Of a DNA stretch of 64,000 nt, positions 27,984 to 37,753 are shown piece after piece. How positions within the stretch are numbered: position 1 is the stretch's first letter; each line of letters starts with the position of its first letter. This DNA comes from Pararhodobacter zhoushanensis (GTDB lineage: Bacteria > Pseudomonadota > Alphaproteobacteria > Rhodobacterales > Rhodobacteraceae), in the NCBI RefSeq assembly GCF_003990445.1, contig NZ_REEZ01000017.1:35928-99927 (forward strand), read 5' to 3'. The notes beneath the pieces are model-generated. The model did not search any database. It was given only the letters and a program-made list of their open reading frames with translations, and was not told where the DNA came from. The translations under genes were made by a program, and so were the position numbers.

Positions 27984-28861
27984 GCGATCTCCGATCGGGC
28001 GAGGGCGGCGGCGGCGAGCGCCGCGTCAGGATGGGGGAAGCTGAGGGTCAGGCCGGGTGACCCCGCTTCTATCGCTGCGCGTATGCTCGGGTGCAGCGCG
28101 ATGATGCCACCAAAGACCGCGACCGGACCGGGGCCTGCATGGGTGACGATGGTGCGGCACAGGCGCGCGATCTCATCGCCTGCGCGGGTCAGCAGGTCCA
28201 GCGCCAGCGGGTCGCCTTGTGCGGCGGCCTCGGCCACCGGGCGGGCGAGGGCGGCAATGCCTCCGCGGTGATGGCCATAGATATAGCGGCGCGTGTCTTC
28301 CCAGTCGCTGCCGCCCATCGCGTCAAACACCAGCCGGGCGAGGGTTTCAGCACCCTGCGGCTTGCCGTAATCCTCAACCAGTCGCCAGAGCGCGCGCACG
28401 GCTTGCAAGCCGATCCAAGCGCCCGAGCCCGCATCGTCGAGCAACATGCCGCGTCCGCCGACCAGCGTGGTCGTCCCCCCCGCCAGCGAAAAGCCGACCG
28501 ATCCCGTGCCCGCCGTCACCACATGCCCGCCACCACGCGGCCAGACCGCGTGCCAGGCGAGCACCATGTCATTGACCACGCGCACGCGGTCCGGGGTAAG
28601 GCTCAACGCTTGCGCCGCTGCGTGCAACAGGGCGGGATCCTTGGCAAATCCCGCGCCGGTGACGCCCAGATACGCACCGGACAAGGGACCGGTGGCGGCC
28701 CGGATGCCGGTCAGGGCCGCGTCAAAGGCGGCACGCTCGGCGGGATCAAAGACCATCCCGTTCGCGCCCGATGTCTTGCCGCGCGCGAGCACCGCACCAG
28801 GCCCATCGCAAAGCACCCAGCGCGTCGCGGTGCCGCCCATGTCTACGCCCAGCCAGCTCAT
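27980..28861 (-). CDS. BadF/BadG/BcrA/BcrD-type sugar kinase (amino-sugar kinase)
   Basis: An ASKHA-fold kinase of 293 residues. The phosphate-1 loop is GVDMGGTATRWVLCD, with TGAGFAKD, VTAGTGSVGFSL (phosphate 2), DDAGSGAWIGLQAVR, and a C-terminal VAVFGGIIAL adenosine motif. Relatives phosphorylate N-acetylglucosamine or MurNAc. Coupling to murQ (4-bp overlap) suggests a role in amino-sugar salvage from peptidoglycan. Which sugar it uses cannot be told from sequence. Confidence 0.85.
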   Translation of the reverse strand: MSWLGVDMGGTATRWVLCDGPGAVLARGKTSGANGMVFDPAERAAFDAALTGIRAATGPLSGAYLGVTGAGFAKDPALLHAAAQALSLTPDRVRVVNDMVLAWHAVWPRGGGHVVTAGTGSVGFSLAGGTTTLVGGRGMLLDDAGSGAWIGLQAVRALWRLVEDYGKPQGAETLARLVFDAMGGSDWEDTRRYIYGHHRGGIAALARPVAEAAAQGDPLALDLLTRAGDEIARLCRTIVTHAGPGPVAVFGGIIALHPSIRAAIEAGSPGLTLSFPHPDAALAAAALARSEIA

Positions 28862-28925
28862 GCCCGCGCTCCTGCTTTCATCGGGCGACGATAGACCGGT
28901 GCCCCGTCCGCGCCAACAGCCTGCA

Positions 28926-29831
28926 TCAGTCCCAGGCGCGGCCTTCGGCGATCAGGTTCAGCAGGTATTTGCCGTATTCGTTCTTGGCCAGCGGCCGGGC
29001 GATGATCTGAAGGTCTTCGGCGCTGATCCAGCCCTGCTGGAAGGCGATTTCCTCGGGACAGCCGGTCTGCAAGCCCTGCCGGGCCTGCAGCGTGCGCACG
29101 AAATTTCCCGCGTCCAGCAGGCTGCCATGCGTGCCGGTGTCGAGCCAGGCGTAGCCCCGGCCCATGCGCTGCACATCCAGCGCGCCCTCGTCGAGATAGG
29201 TTTGCAGCAGGTCCACGATCTCGACCTCGCCGCGCGGTGAGGGTTTGATCGCGCGGGCCCGCTCTGACGCGGTGTCGTCAAGGAAATACAGGCCGGTGAC
29301 GGCATAGTTCGACGGCGGGACGGTGGGCTTTTCAACGATCTGCGTGACGCGCCCGGTGTCATCCATCCCGACGACGCCATAGCGTTCAGGATCCGAGACG
29401 CGGTAGCCAAACACCGTGCCGCCGTTTGGGCGCGCGTTGGCTTCGGCCAGCAATTCCGGCAGGCCGTGGCCGAAAAAGATGTTGTCGCCCAGCACCATGA
29501 CCGACGGGGCGCCATCAAGGAACTCTTCGGCCAGAATGAAGGCCTGCGCCAGACCGTCGGGCGAGGGCTGCACGATATAGGTGAAGCTGAGGCCCCAGCG
29601 TGACCCATCCCCTAGCGCGCGCTGGAACTGCTCTTGATCATGCGGTGTGGTGATCACCGCGATCTCGCGGATCCCGGCCAGCATCAGGACCGACAGCGGG
29701 TAATAGATCATCGGCTTGTCGTAGATCGGCATCAGCTGTTTCGAGACACCGATGGTGATCGGAAACAGGCGGGTGCCCGATCCTCCGGCCAGAATGATGC
29801 CCTTGCGTTGACGGGGCGTTGCGGCGGTCAT
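28926..29831 (-). CDS. rfbA: Glucose-1-phosphate thymidylyltransferase
   Basis: First step of dTDP-L-rhamnose synthesis: dTTP plus glucose-1-phosphate gives dTDP-glucose. Nucleotidyltransferase motif [22 protein letters not shown], followed by [31 protein letters not shown] and EKP. 301 residues. The ATG at 29831 overlaps the rfbD stop (ATGA) and has AGGAGATT upstream. It is the last gene of rfbCBDA. Confidence 0.96.
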   Translation of the reverse strand: MTAATPRQRKGIILAGGSGTRLFPITIGVSKQLMPIYDKPMIYYPLSVLMLAGIREIAVITTPHDQEQFQRALGDGSRWGLSFTYIVQPSPDGLAQAFILAEEFLDGAPSVMVLGDNIFFGHGLPELLAEANARPNGGTVFGYRVSDPERYGVVGMDDTGRVTQIVEKPTVPPSNYAVTGLYFLDDTASERARAIKPSPRGEVEIVDLLQTYLDEGALDVQRMGRGYAWLDTGTHGSLLDAGNFVRTLQARQGLQTGCPEEIAFQQGWISAEDLQIIARPLAKNEYGKYLLNLIAEGRAWD

Positions 29832-30676
29832 GGGATCAATCTCCTGACATCGGCACGGGTCTGGGCCTTCCAGTCGGGCTGGGGCAGGCCAAAGTCGCGC
29901 AAAAGCGTGGTGCCGTCGAGCCGCGAGTTCAGCGGGCGCGGCGCCGGGGTTGGGTAGTCGGCGGTGGGAATGCCGGTCACGGTCACGCTGCGGTCTGCGG
30001 CGGCGAAGATTTCGCGGGCGAAATCGGCCCAGCTGACGAAGGGCGCGCCGGCGATGTGCCATGTCCCGCCAGGATGGCCGTTGAACAGGGCTTCGGCCAT
30101 GGTGATCAGCGTGCGCGCAATGGCCTCGGCTGGTGTGGGGCCACCGATCTGGTCATCGACAATGCTGAGCGCGTCGCGGGTTTCGGACAGGCGCAGCATG
30201 GTCTTGAGGAAATTCGCGCCATGGGTCGAGAACACCCACGAGGTGCGCAGGATCGCAGCGCGGCCTCCGGCGGCGCGGATCGCCTGTTCGCCGGCCAGTT
30301 TGGTGCGGCCATAGGCGTTGAGCGGGCGGGTGGGGGCGTCTGTCTGCCAGGGCGCATCGCCTGAGCCGTCAAAGACATAGTCGGTCGAGACGTGAAGAAA
30401 GGGAATGCCGCGCGACGCGCAGGCCGCCGCCATCGCGCCGGGGGCAAGCGCGTTGACGGTCAGCGCGTCGGTCTCTTCACTCTCGGCCTTGTCCACGGCG
30501 GTCCAGGCGGCGGCGTTGATCACCACATCCGGGGCGTGGCTATGGATCGCCGCGGCGCAGGCGGCAGGGTCCAGCAGATCGGCCTGCGCCCGGTTCAGGC
30601 AGACCGCGTCCTTGGGCAGCAACGGGGCGAGGGCCCGCGCGACCTGACCGGTTTCGCCGAAAACAAGGATGCGCAT
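29828..30676 (-). CDS. rfbD: dTDP-4-dehydrorhamnose reductase
   Basis: Last step of dTDP-L-rhamnose synthesis. An extended SDR with [15 protein letters not shown] as the NADPH loop, [10 protein letters not shown], and the YGRTKLAGE catalytic Tyr-Lys pair. 282 residues from the ATG at 30676, which follows AAAGGTC. Translationally coupled to rfbA. Confidence 0.95.
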   Translation of the reverse strand: MRILVFGETGQVARALAPLLPKDAVCLNRAQADLLDPAACAAAIHSHAPDVVINAAAWTAVDKAESEETDALTVNALAPGAMAAACASRGIPFLHVSTDYVFDGSGDAPWQTDAPTRPLNAYGRTKLAGEQAIRAAGGRAAILRTSWVFSTHGANFLKTMLRLSETRDALSIVDDQIGGPTPAEAIARTLITMAEALFNGHPGGTWHIAGAPFVSWADFAREIFAAADRSVTVTGIPTADYPTPAPRPLNSRLDGTTLLRDFGLPQPDWKAQTRADVRRLIP

Positions 30677-30755
30677 CGTATGACCTTTCTTGCTGTTCTG
30701 AGCGTCGCGCGCGAAAGCGGCAGCGCTGAGGCCGGGGCGGGGCGACAGGGCGGCG

Positions 30756-31793
30756 TTACGCTGTGCCGAGCCGTTTGCCGACCCCTTGCCGCGCCTGCAG
30801 CGGCCGCCACCACGCATCGTTGTCGAGATACCAGCGCACCGTCCGGCGCAGCCCTTCTTCGAGCGTGACGGACGGACGCCAGCCTAGCTCGTCGCGGATG
30901 CGCGAGGGGTCGATGGCATAGCGCAGGTCATGGCCCGGCCTGTCGGTGACAAAGGTGATCTGCTCGGCATAGGGCTGCGCGGCGGGGCGCATCTCGTCGA
31001 GCAGGGCGCAGATCAGGCGTACGATGTCGATGTTGCGCGCCTCGTTCTCGCCACCGATGTTATAGCTGCGCCCGGTCTTGCCCTGTTGCAGAACCAGCAG
31101 CAGCGCTTCGGCGTGATCCTCGACATAAAGCCAGTCCCGCACGTTCTCTCCGGCGCCATAGACCGGGATCGGCAGCCCGGCGATGGCGTTCAGGATCACC
31201 ACGGGGATCAGCTTTTCGGGGAAGTGAAACGGGCCATAGTTGTTCGAGCAATTGGTCAGCACGACCGGCAGGCCATAGGTCTCACCCCAGGCGCGGACCA
31301 GATGATCGCTGGCGGCCTTGGATGCGGAATAGGGGCTGCGTGGGTCGTAGGGGGTGGTTTCCGTGAACATCCCTGTCGGCCCCAGCGAGCCGAACACCTC
31401 ATCCGTAGAGATGTGGTGGAAACGGAAATTGTCTGACTTTCTACTTTCCTGCCAATAGGCCCGAGCCGCTTGCAGCAGCGCGTAGGTGCCCGTCACATTG
31501 GTGTCGATAAACGCGCCGGGGCCGTCGATGGATCGGTCCACGTGGCTCTCGGCTGCAAGGTGCATCACGGCATCAGGGCGATGGCGCTGGAAAATATCCG
31601 TGAGCGCTTCGGCGTCGCAAATGTTTGCATTTTCAAATGAATACGCCGGGTTCTGATCGACGCTGGCGACGTTCTCCAGGCAGGCCGCATATGTCAGACA
31701 ATCGACATTGACCACCCCGTGGCCCTGTTCAATTGCCCGCCGAACAACAGCAGAGCCGATAAAGCCCGCACCCCCGGTTACAAGCAGTTTCAT
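30756..31793 (-). CDS. rfbB: dTDP-glucose 4,6-dehydratase
   Basis: Second step of dTDP-rhamnose synthesis, an NAD-dependent extended [16 protein letters not shown] at the N-terminus, [25 protein letters not shown], and [15 protein letters not shown] with the catalytic Tyr and Lys. 345 residues. Its ATG overlaps the rfbC stop by 4 bp. Confidence 0.96.
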   Translation of the reverse strand: MKLLVTGGAGFIGSAVVRRAIEQGHGVVNVDCLTYAACLENVASVDQNPAYSFENANICDAEALTDIFQRHRPDAVMHLAAESHVDRSIDGPGAFIDTNVTGTYALLQAARAYWQESRKSDNFRFHHISTDEVFGSLGPTGMFTETTPYDPRSPYSASKAASDHLVRAWGETYGLPVVLTNCSNNYGPFHFPEKLIPVVILNAIAGLPIPVYGAGENVRDWLYVEDHAEALLLVLQQGKTGRSYNIGGENEARNIDIVRLICALLDEMRPAAQPYAEQITFVTDRPGHDLRYAIDPSRIRDELGWRPSVTLEEGLRRTVRWYLDNDAWWRPLQARQGVGKRLGTA

Positions 31794-32353
31794 GCGGGCT
31801 CCCAGGTGAAGGGTGAGGTCCAGTCAGCGAGGGTGGGGGCGGCGCTGTCTTTGTCAGACAATTGAATATCTGACATTTTAAAGCCCCAATCCACGCCGAC
31901 AGAGGCAAAATGCACGGCGCCGTCACACTCGGGTGCGTAATGGTCGGTGCATTTGTAGATGATCTCGGTGTCGGGTTCGCGCGTGACAAAACCGTGCAGA
32001 AAGCCTGCAGGGATCCACAGCTGGCGCCCATTCTCGGCGCTTAACTCTTCGCTCACCGATTGCCCGTAAGTCGGCGAGCCGCGGCGGACGTCCACCGCTA
32101 CGTCCAGCAGCCGCCCACGACCGCAGCGTACCAGCTTGCCCTGCGCATGCGGCGGGGATTGATAGTGCAGGCCGCGCAACGTGCCGACGCGGGCGCTCAG
32201 CGAATGATTGTCCTGCACGAACTCTGGCAGATCCAGCCCTGCGGCGCGCAGCGTCTTGCGGTTCCAGCTTTCGCTGAACCAGCCGCGGGCATCGCCAAAG
32301 CGGCGTGGGGTCAGGATGAGGACGCCGGGAAGCGCGGTTTCTTCAATCTGCAT
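31790..32353 (-). CDS. rfbC: dTDP-4-dehydrorhamnose 3,5-epimerase
   Basis: Third enzyme of the rhamnose pathway, a cupin-fold epimerase. [41 protein letters not shown] with the catalytic His, and GFLHGFVT are typical. 187 residues from ATG 32353; longer open frame upstream is not conserved. It is the promoter-proximal gene of rfbCBDA, about 80 bp after kdsD on the same strand. Confidence 0.95.
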   Translation of the reverse strand: MQIEETALPGVLILTPRRFGDARGWFSESWNRKTLRAAGLDLPEFVQDNHSLSARVGTLRGLHYQSPPHAQGKLVRCGRGRLLDVAVDVRRGSPTYGQSVSEELSAENGRQLWIPAGFLHGFVTREPDTEIIYKCTDHYAPECDGAVHFASVGVDWGFKMSDIQLSDKDSAAPTLADWTSPFTWEPA

Positions 32354-32432
32354 CAGGAGGCCTTTGGCTTGGGCGCTTAAGTCTACCGCGAGAGCACGCG
32401 TGTGAACAAGGCGCGATGGTGATCGGTGAGCA

Positions 32433-33407
32433 CTAGACGACCCCGGCGCGCAGGCAGTCGTGCAGATGCAGAATGCCCAGCGGCGTGCCAGTCGCATCGG
32501 TGACAAAAAGCGCGGTGATCTTGTGCGCGTTCATCACCGCCAGTGCCTCGGCTGCCAGCGTCTCGGGGCGCACGGTGATCGGGTTACGGGTGGCCACGGT
32601 TTGCGCTGTGCGTCCCATCAGCCCGTCCATGTTGCGGCGCAGGTCACCGTCAGTGATCACGCCGGTCAGCGCGCCGGCGGCATCGACCACCCCGGCAACG
32701 CCAAACCCGCGTGACGTCATGGTCAGGATCACTTCGGTCATCGGTTGGGTGGTGTTCACCAGCGGCAGGCTGTCGGCACCGTGCATCAGCTGCGCGGCCT
32801 TGGCCAACCGGGCACCCAGTTTGCCACCGGGATGATAGGTGCGGAAATGTTCAGGTTTGAAGGCGCGGGCCTCCATCAGGGCGACGGCGAGCGCATCGCC
32901 CAGGGCCAGCGTCAGCGTGGTCGAGGTTGTGGGGGCCATGCCGATCGAGCAGGCCTCGGGCAGATCAGGCAGGGTCAGCTTGCAGGTGGCGGTGCGCATC
33001 AGTGAGCTGTCGTCGCGCTTTGAGATGCCGACAATCGGGATGCTGAAGCGGACGCAATGGGCAATGATATCGCCCAGTTCCGAGGTCTCGCCCGAGTTCG
33101 AGATCAGGATGCAGGTGTCCTGCGGCGTCACCATGCCCAGATCACCGTGGCTGGCCTCGGCGGGATGGACAAAGAAGGACGGCGTTCCGGTCGAGGCAAG
33201 CGTGGCGGCGATCTTGCGGCCGATATGGCCGGATTTGCCCATCCCCGACACGATCACTCGGCCCGTGCGGTCCAGGATCAGTTGCACAGCGGCTGGCAGG
33301 TCCGCAGGCAAGTCGGTCGAGAGGGCCATCAGGGCCTCGGCTTCGACCTGAAGGACGCGCCGCGCGACGGCAGCGGTATCAACCGAAACAATCGTGTTCA
33401 AAGCCAT
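32433..33407 (-). CDS. kdsD: Arabinose-5-phosphate isomerase KdsD/KpsF
   Basis: Interconverts ribulose-5-phosphate and arabinose-5-phosphate, the first step toward Kdo for lipopolysaccharide or capsule. SIS domain with SGMGKSGHIGRKIAATLASTGTPSFFVHPAEASHGDLGM and SNSGETSEL, then two CBS domains (ITDGDLRRNM and HKITALFVTD). 324 residues. It lies upstream of the rhamnose operon on the same strand, consistent with surface polysaccharide synthesis. Confidence 0.93.
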   Translation of the reverse strand: MALNTIVSVDTAAVARRVLQVEAEALMALSTDLPADLPAAVQLILDRTGRVIVSGMGKSGHIGRKIAATLASTGTPSFFVHPAEASHGDLGMVTPQDTCILISNSGETSELGDIIAHCVRFSIPIVGISKRDDSSLMRTATCKLTLPDLPEACSIGMAPTTSTTLTLALGDALAVALMEARAFKPEHFRTYHPGGKLGARLAKAAQLMHGADSLPLVNTTQPMTEVILTMTSRGFGVAGVVDAAGALTGVITDGDLRRNMDGLMGRTAQTVATRNPITVRPETLAAEALAVMNAHKITALFVTDATGTPLGILHLHDCLRAGVV

Positions 33408-33582
33408 TTCTCAATCCTTACAGCGAGAACGAAGGCCCGGGTGGGGCCTGCGTTGTCTGGACGCCTTCAGAGTCCCGCCCGGGCTTCCGGGCGATGACGA
33501 CGGGCGACGGCCTGCTGTTCCTCGCATGTTTGAGCGACGAGGTGTAGAGGCTGCGGTGCGCGCAGGGCGCGATCGGCGGCTG

Positions 33583-34593
33583 TCAGTCCGGGCTGAACCA
33601 GACCGCGCTGTTGAGCATTCGTCGGATCAGATCGCTTTGACTGCGCGTGCCGGTGCGGGCGAAGAGCGACTTCGAGCAGCTGCGGGTGGTCTCGATGGTC
33701 CAGCCGAGCCGGGCGGCGCATTCCGCCAGTGACAGCCCGTCACAGAGCAGGGCCGCCAGCCGTGTTTCGCTGGGTTTGAGGTCGAAGGCAGCGCCAAGGG
33801 CAGGCTGCGCGAGGTGCCGGGCGCTGGGAGCCAAGCGCAACAACGCGCGCAGGGTCGGCTCGAGCCCCGGGGCGCGGGGCGAAAGGCCGGGGAGCAGCGA
33901 CAGTTGCAACAGCGGGGCGCGTTCCAGTGTCAGGATCTGCGGGTCGGCGTCTGGGAGCAGCGCCTTGTCGATCCTGCGACGCAGGTCACGGGCAAGCGTG
34001 GCGTCGCGAAAGTCCAGCCGGTTGTCGAGCGTCAGGCGCAGCGCGGGCGAGGCGGCGATCAGCGCGCGCGCGCCGTCGTCGCTGGCGCTGATGCGGGCGG
34101 TGGCATCGAGCCAGAGCCAACCCGCGCCAAGATCCTGCGCGGCGCGGGCGCTTTGGTGGGCGCGGGCGCGTTCGCCCGCCAGTGCCAGCCATGTCTCTAC
34201 CGCCTGAGCAAGGTGGGGCGCGAGATTGCTGAGTTTCACGCCGTCGATCGCGTCAAACTCGGGCCGGGTAGTGGTGATGACCAGCCACACCTGCACGTCC
34301 CCGCGCGGCGAGACGCGCAGGGCGCGCAGGGGCGTGGTTGCCCCTGCGATCTCTCCCTGCCCATAGACCCGGTCCGTGCGCAGCCCCTCAAGTGGCGGCA
34401 CCGTGGCGGTGGGGTCGGTGCTGTAGGTGAGCGTGTCACTGCCGGCCGCGATCCGCAGATGGGCGGCATGCGCACGGGTCAGGGCGATGAGCGCATCAAG
34501 AAACGCGCCCCAGGGGGGCGCGGTCTCGGCGGGTTGCGCTGCACAAGAATAGAGCAGGCGCAGGGTTTCGACGTCTAGGCTGCGTCCCAGCAT
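33583..34593 (-). CDS. LuxR-type transcriptional regulator
   Basis: 336 residues. The C-terminal ~65 residues form a LuxR helix-turn-helix: LKPSETRLAALLCDGLSLAECAARLGWTIETTRSCSKSLFARTGTRSQSDLIRR. The N-terminal 250 residues have no recognisable autoinducer-binding or receiver domain; they may hold a PAS-like sensor (GWLWLDATARISASDDGARALIAA). It is divergent from cysD with about 110 bp between them, so control of cysD-cysNC is possible but unproven. A hairpin (AGGCCC/GGGCCT, 33433-33449) beyond its 3' end could be its terminator. Confidence 0.85.
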   Translation of the reverse strand: MLGRSLDVETLRLLYSCAAQPAETAPPWGAFLDALIALTRAHAAHLRIAAGSDTLTYSTDPTATVPPLEGLRTDRVYGQGEIAGATTPLRALRVSPRGDVQVWLVITTTRPEFDAIDGVKLSNLAPHLAQAVETWLALAGERARAHQSARAAQDLGAGWLWLDATARISASDDGARALIAASPALRLTLDNRLDFRDATLARDLRRRIDKALLPDADPQILTLERAPLLQLSLLPGLSPRAPGLEPTLRALLRLAPSARHLAQPALGAAFDLKPSETRLAALLCDGLSLAECAARLGWTIETTRSCSKSLFARTGTRSQSDLIRRMLNSAVWFSPD

Positions 34594-34705
34594 GCGGGGG
34601 TTTTCGCTTTTGTGAAGGCAAGCCTCCCATATGGGGGGTTCCGCCTTGTAGTGCCGCTGTTAGGTGGGGGTCAACAACGATGCGTCAAACGACAAGGATC
34701 CGGCA

Positions 34706-35611
34706 ATGCCCGCGAAGACTCTGACCCACCTGCAGCGGCTGGAAGCCGAAAGCATCCACATCATGCGCGAAGTCGTCGCCCAGGCGGACAAGCCGGTGAT
34801 GCTGTATAGCGTCGGCAAGGACAGCGCGGTCATGCTGCATCTGGCGAAGAAGGCTTTCTATCCGTCGCCGCCGCCGTTCCCGCTGCTGCACGTCGATACC
34901 ACCTGGAAATTTCAGGACATGTACAAGCTGCGCGACAAGGCTGCGGCCGAGGCGGGCATGGAGTTGCTGGTGTACCAGAACCCCGAGGCCAAAGAGCGCG
35001 GGATCAATCCGTTCGACCACGGCGCGCTGCACACCGATATGTGGAAGACCGAAGGCTTGAAGCAGGCGCTGGATCTGTACGGGTTCGATGCGGCCTTTGG
35101 CGGCGCGCGGCGCGATGAGGAGAAGAGCCGGGCGAAGGAGCGGGTGTTCTCGTTCCGCTCGGCCAACCACCGCTGGGATCCGAAAAGCCAGCGGCCCGAG
35201 CTGTGGCGCCTCTACAACGCCCGCAAGGCCAAGGGTGAGAGCATGCGGGTGTTCCCGATCTCGAACTGGACCGAACTGGACATCTGGCAATACATCCACC
35301 TGGAGGGCATTGAAATCGTGCCGCTTTATTTCAGCGCGCCGCGTCCGACGGTGGTCCGCGACGGGCTGACGCTGATGGTTGATGACGAACGTTTCCCGCT
35401 GCGTGAAGGCGAGGTGCCGGTGATGCGCTCGATCCGGTTCCGTACGCTGGGCTGCTACCCGCTGACCGGCGCGGTCGAGAGCGAGGCCAAGACGCTGCCC
35501 GAGGTCATTCAGGAGATGCTGCTGACCACCACCTCGGAACGGCAAGGCCGGGCGATCGACCATGATCAGGCCGCCTCGATGGAGAAGAAGAAGCAGGAAG
35601 GCTATTTCTGA
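34706..35611 (+). CDS. cysD: Sulfate adenylyltransferase subunit 2
   Basis: Catalytic subunit of ATP sulfurylase; makes adenosine 5'-phosphosulfate from sulfate and ATP. PP-loop [47 protein letters not shown], and the [14 protein letters not shown]-terminal region. 301 residues from ATG 34706, the family length; GTG 34664 would add 14 residues. It is 47 bp upstream of cysNC. Confidence 0.96.
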   Translation: MPAKTLTHLQRLEAESIHIMREVVAQADKPVMLYSVGKDSAVMLHLAKKAFYPSPPPFPLLHVDTTWKFQDMYKLRDKAAAEAGMELLVYQNPEAKERGINPFDHGALHTDMWKTEGLKQALDLYGFDAAFGGARRDEEKSRAKERVFSFRSANHRWDPKSQRPELWRLYNARKAKGESMRVFPISNWTELDIWQYIHLEGIEIVPLYFSAPRPTVVRDGLTLMVDDERFPLREGEVPVMRSIRFRTLGCYPLTGAVESEAKTLPEVIQEMLLTTTSERQGRAIDHDQAASMEKKKQEGYF

Positions 35612-35658
35612 GCCGCCGCTTTCTTCTTAGCAATTTCAACACCCTCTGAGGTGACTAC

Positions 35659-37560
35659 ATGACCGATCCTATCTACAAGACCGACGCGCTGATCGCGGAA
35701 AACATCGACGCTTATCTGGAAACCCACCAGCACAAGACCATGCTGCGCTTCATCACCTGCGGGTCGGTGGATGACGGCAAATCGACGCTGATCGGGCGGC
35801 TGCTCTACGATTCAAAGATGATCTTTGAGGACCAGCTGGCAGCACTCGAAGCCGACAGCAAGCGGGTGGGCACGCAAGGCCAAGAGATCGACTTTGCTCT
35901 GCTGGTTGACGGGCTGGCCGCCGAGCGCGAGCAGGGCATCACGATTGACGTGGCCTACCGCTTTTTCGCGACCGAAAAGCGCAAATTCATCGTCGCCGAC
36001 ACGCCCGGCCACGAGCAATACACCCGCAACATGGTGACCGGTGCCTCAACAGCCGATCTGGCGGTGATCCTGATCGACGCGCGCAAGGGCGTGCTGACGC
36101 AGACCCGGCGTCACAGCTATCTGGTGAACCTGCTGGGCATCCGCCACATCGTTCTGGCGGTGAACAAGATGGATCTGGTGGACTATGATCAGGCTACCTA
36201 TGACCGGATCGTTGCCGACTACCGGGCCTTTGCCACCAGCATTGGCATCAAGGACTTCACCGCGATTCCGATTTCGGGCTTCAAGGGTGACAACATCACC
36301 GCGTCCAGCGAGAATACGCCGTGGTACAGCGGCCCGTCGCTGCTGCCCTATCTTGAGGCGGTCGAGGTCAACATCACCGCCGATCAGGAACAGCCGTTCC
36401 GCATGCCCGTGCAGTGGGTGAACCGGCCGAACCTCGATTTCCGGGGTTTCTCGGGGATGATTGCCAGCGGGACGGTCAAACCGGGCGATGCGGTGCGGGT
36501 GCTGCCGTCGGGCAAGACATCGACCATCGCGCGCGTTGTGGCTTTCGGCGGTGACAAGGATGAGGCGGTAGCGGGCGAATCCGTCACGCTGACGCTGGCC
36601 GACGAGATCGACTGCTCGCGTGGGCAGGTCATTGTGGCGTCTAAGGCTCCGCTGGAAGTGGCCGACCAGTTCGAGGCCAGCGTCGTCTGGATGGACGAGC
36701 ACGAGATGGTCGCCGGTCGGGCCTATTGGCTGAAGATCGGCGCGCAGATGGTCTCGGCCAAGGTCGCGCAGCCCAAGTATGAGGTGGACGTCAACACGCA
36801 GGAGCATCTGGCGGCCAAGACGCTGGATCTGAACTCGATCGGGGTGGCGACGATCACCACCGACCGCGAGATCCCCTTTGCGCCCTATGCTGAAAGCCGC
36901 GATCTGGGCGGGTTCATCCTGATTGACAAGATCACCAACCACACGGTCGCTGCCGGGATCATCCACTTCTCGCTGCGCCGGGCGTCGAACATCCATTGGC
37001 AGGCGACGGACATCGGCCGTGATCACCACGCGGCGATGAAACACCAGAAACCGGCGGTGGTCTGGCTGACGGGTCTGTCGGGGTCGGGCAAGTCGACTAT
37101 CGGCAACGCGCTGGAGAAAAAGCTGGCGCGGATGAACCGGCATACCTTCCTGCTGGACGGCGACAATGTGCGGCACGGGCTGAACAAGGATCTGGGCTTT
37201 ACCGAGGCCGACCGGGTGGAAAACGTCCGCCGTGTCGGGGAAGTGGCGCGTCTGATGACTGATGCGGGGCTGATCGTCGTTACGGCCTTCATCTCGCCCT
37301 TCCGGTCCGAGCGCGACATGGTGCGCGGGATGATGGAGCCGGGGGAATTCATCGAGGTCTTCGTCGACACGCCGCTGAGCGTGGCGGAAGAGCGCGACGT
37401 GAAGGGGCTGTATGCCAAGGCCCGCTCGGGTCAACTGAAGAACTTCACCGGCATCGATTCGCCCTATGAAGCGCCCGACAATGCTGAAATCCGCATTGAT
37501 ACGACCGCGATGACGGCGGATGAGGCTGCGGACAAGATCATCGAACGCCTGATCCCCTGA
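35659..37560 (+). CDS. cysNC: Bifunctional sulfate adenylyltransferase subunit 1 / APS kinase
   Basis: Fusion of the GTPase subunit of ATP sulfurylase with APS kinase, giving PAPS. The N-terminal EF-Tu-like GTPase has [17 protein letters not shown] (about residues 35-51), [12 protein letters not shown] and NKMDLVD. The APS kinase domain begins near residue 465 with [18 protein letters not shown] and [15 protein letters not shown]. 633 residues. With cysD it makes activated sulfate for cysteine synthesis or for sulfation. Confidence 0.97.
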   Translation: MTDPIYKTDALIAENIDAYLETHQHKTMLRFITCGSVDDGKSTLIGRLLYDSKMIFEDQLAALEADSKRVGTQGQEIDFALLVDGLAAEREQGITIDVAYRFFATEKRKFIVADTPGHEQYTRNMVTGASTADLAVILIDARKGVLTQTRRHSYLVNLLGIRHIVLAVNKMDLVDYDQATYDRIVADYRAFATSIGIKDFTAIPISGFKGDNITASSENTPWYSGPSLLPYLEAVEVNITADQEQPFRMPVQWVNRPNLDFRGFSGMIASGTVKPGDAVRVLPSGKTSTIARVVAFGGDKDEAVAGESVTLTLADEIDCSRGQVIVASKAPLEVADQFEASVVWMDEHEMVAGRAYWLKIGAQMVSAKVAQPKYEVDVNTQEHLAAKTLDLNSIGVATITTDREIPFAPYAESRDLGGFILIDKITNHTVAAGIIHFSLRRASNIHWQATDIGRDHHAAMKHQKPAVVWLTGLSGSGKSTIGNALEKKLARMNRHTFLLDGDNVRHGLNKDLGFTEADRVENVRRVGEVARLMTDAGLIVVTAFISPFRSERDMVRGMMEPGEFIEVFVDTPLSVAEERDVKGLYAKARSGQLKNFTGIDSPYEAPDNAEIRIDTTAMTADEAADKIIERLIP

Positions 37561-37580
37561 GGATTGCACACTGCAAGAAC

Positions 37581-37610
37581 CGCCGCCGGGTTACGCCCCG
37601 GCGGCGTTTT
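37581..37610 (+). terminator. Intrinsic terminator after cysNC
   Basis: CGCCGCCGGG-TTACGC-CCCGGCGGCG, a 10-bp stem followed by TTTT. Confidence 0.9.
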
Positions 37611-37753
37611 GCGTTCGGTGGGGGCTGTGGACATGCCGCAATTCTGCGCAAATGCCCGGGAAGTTGGCGGTAACGGGCCGAGTTTTGCGTTTCCCGGTGG
37701 CACAGGGCGCGTGGGGGCCTAAGGTAAAGGCAAATCACCGACAAGGTTGAAAC

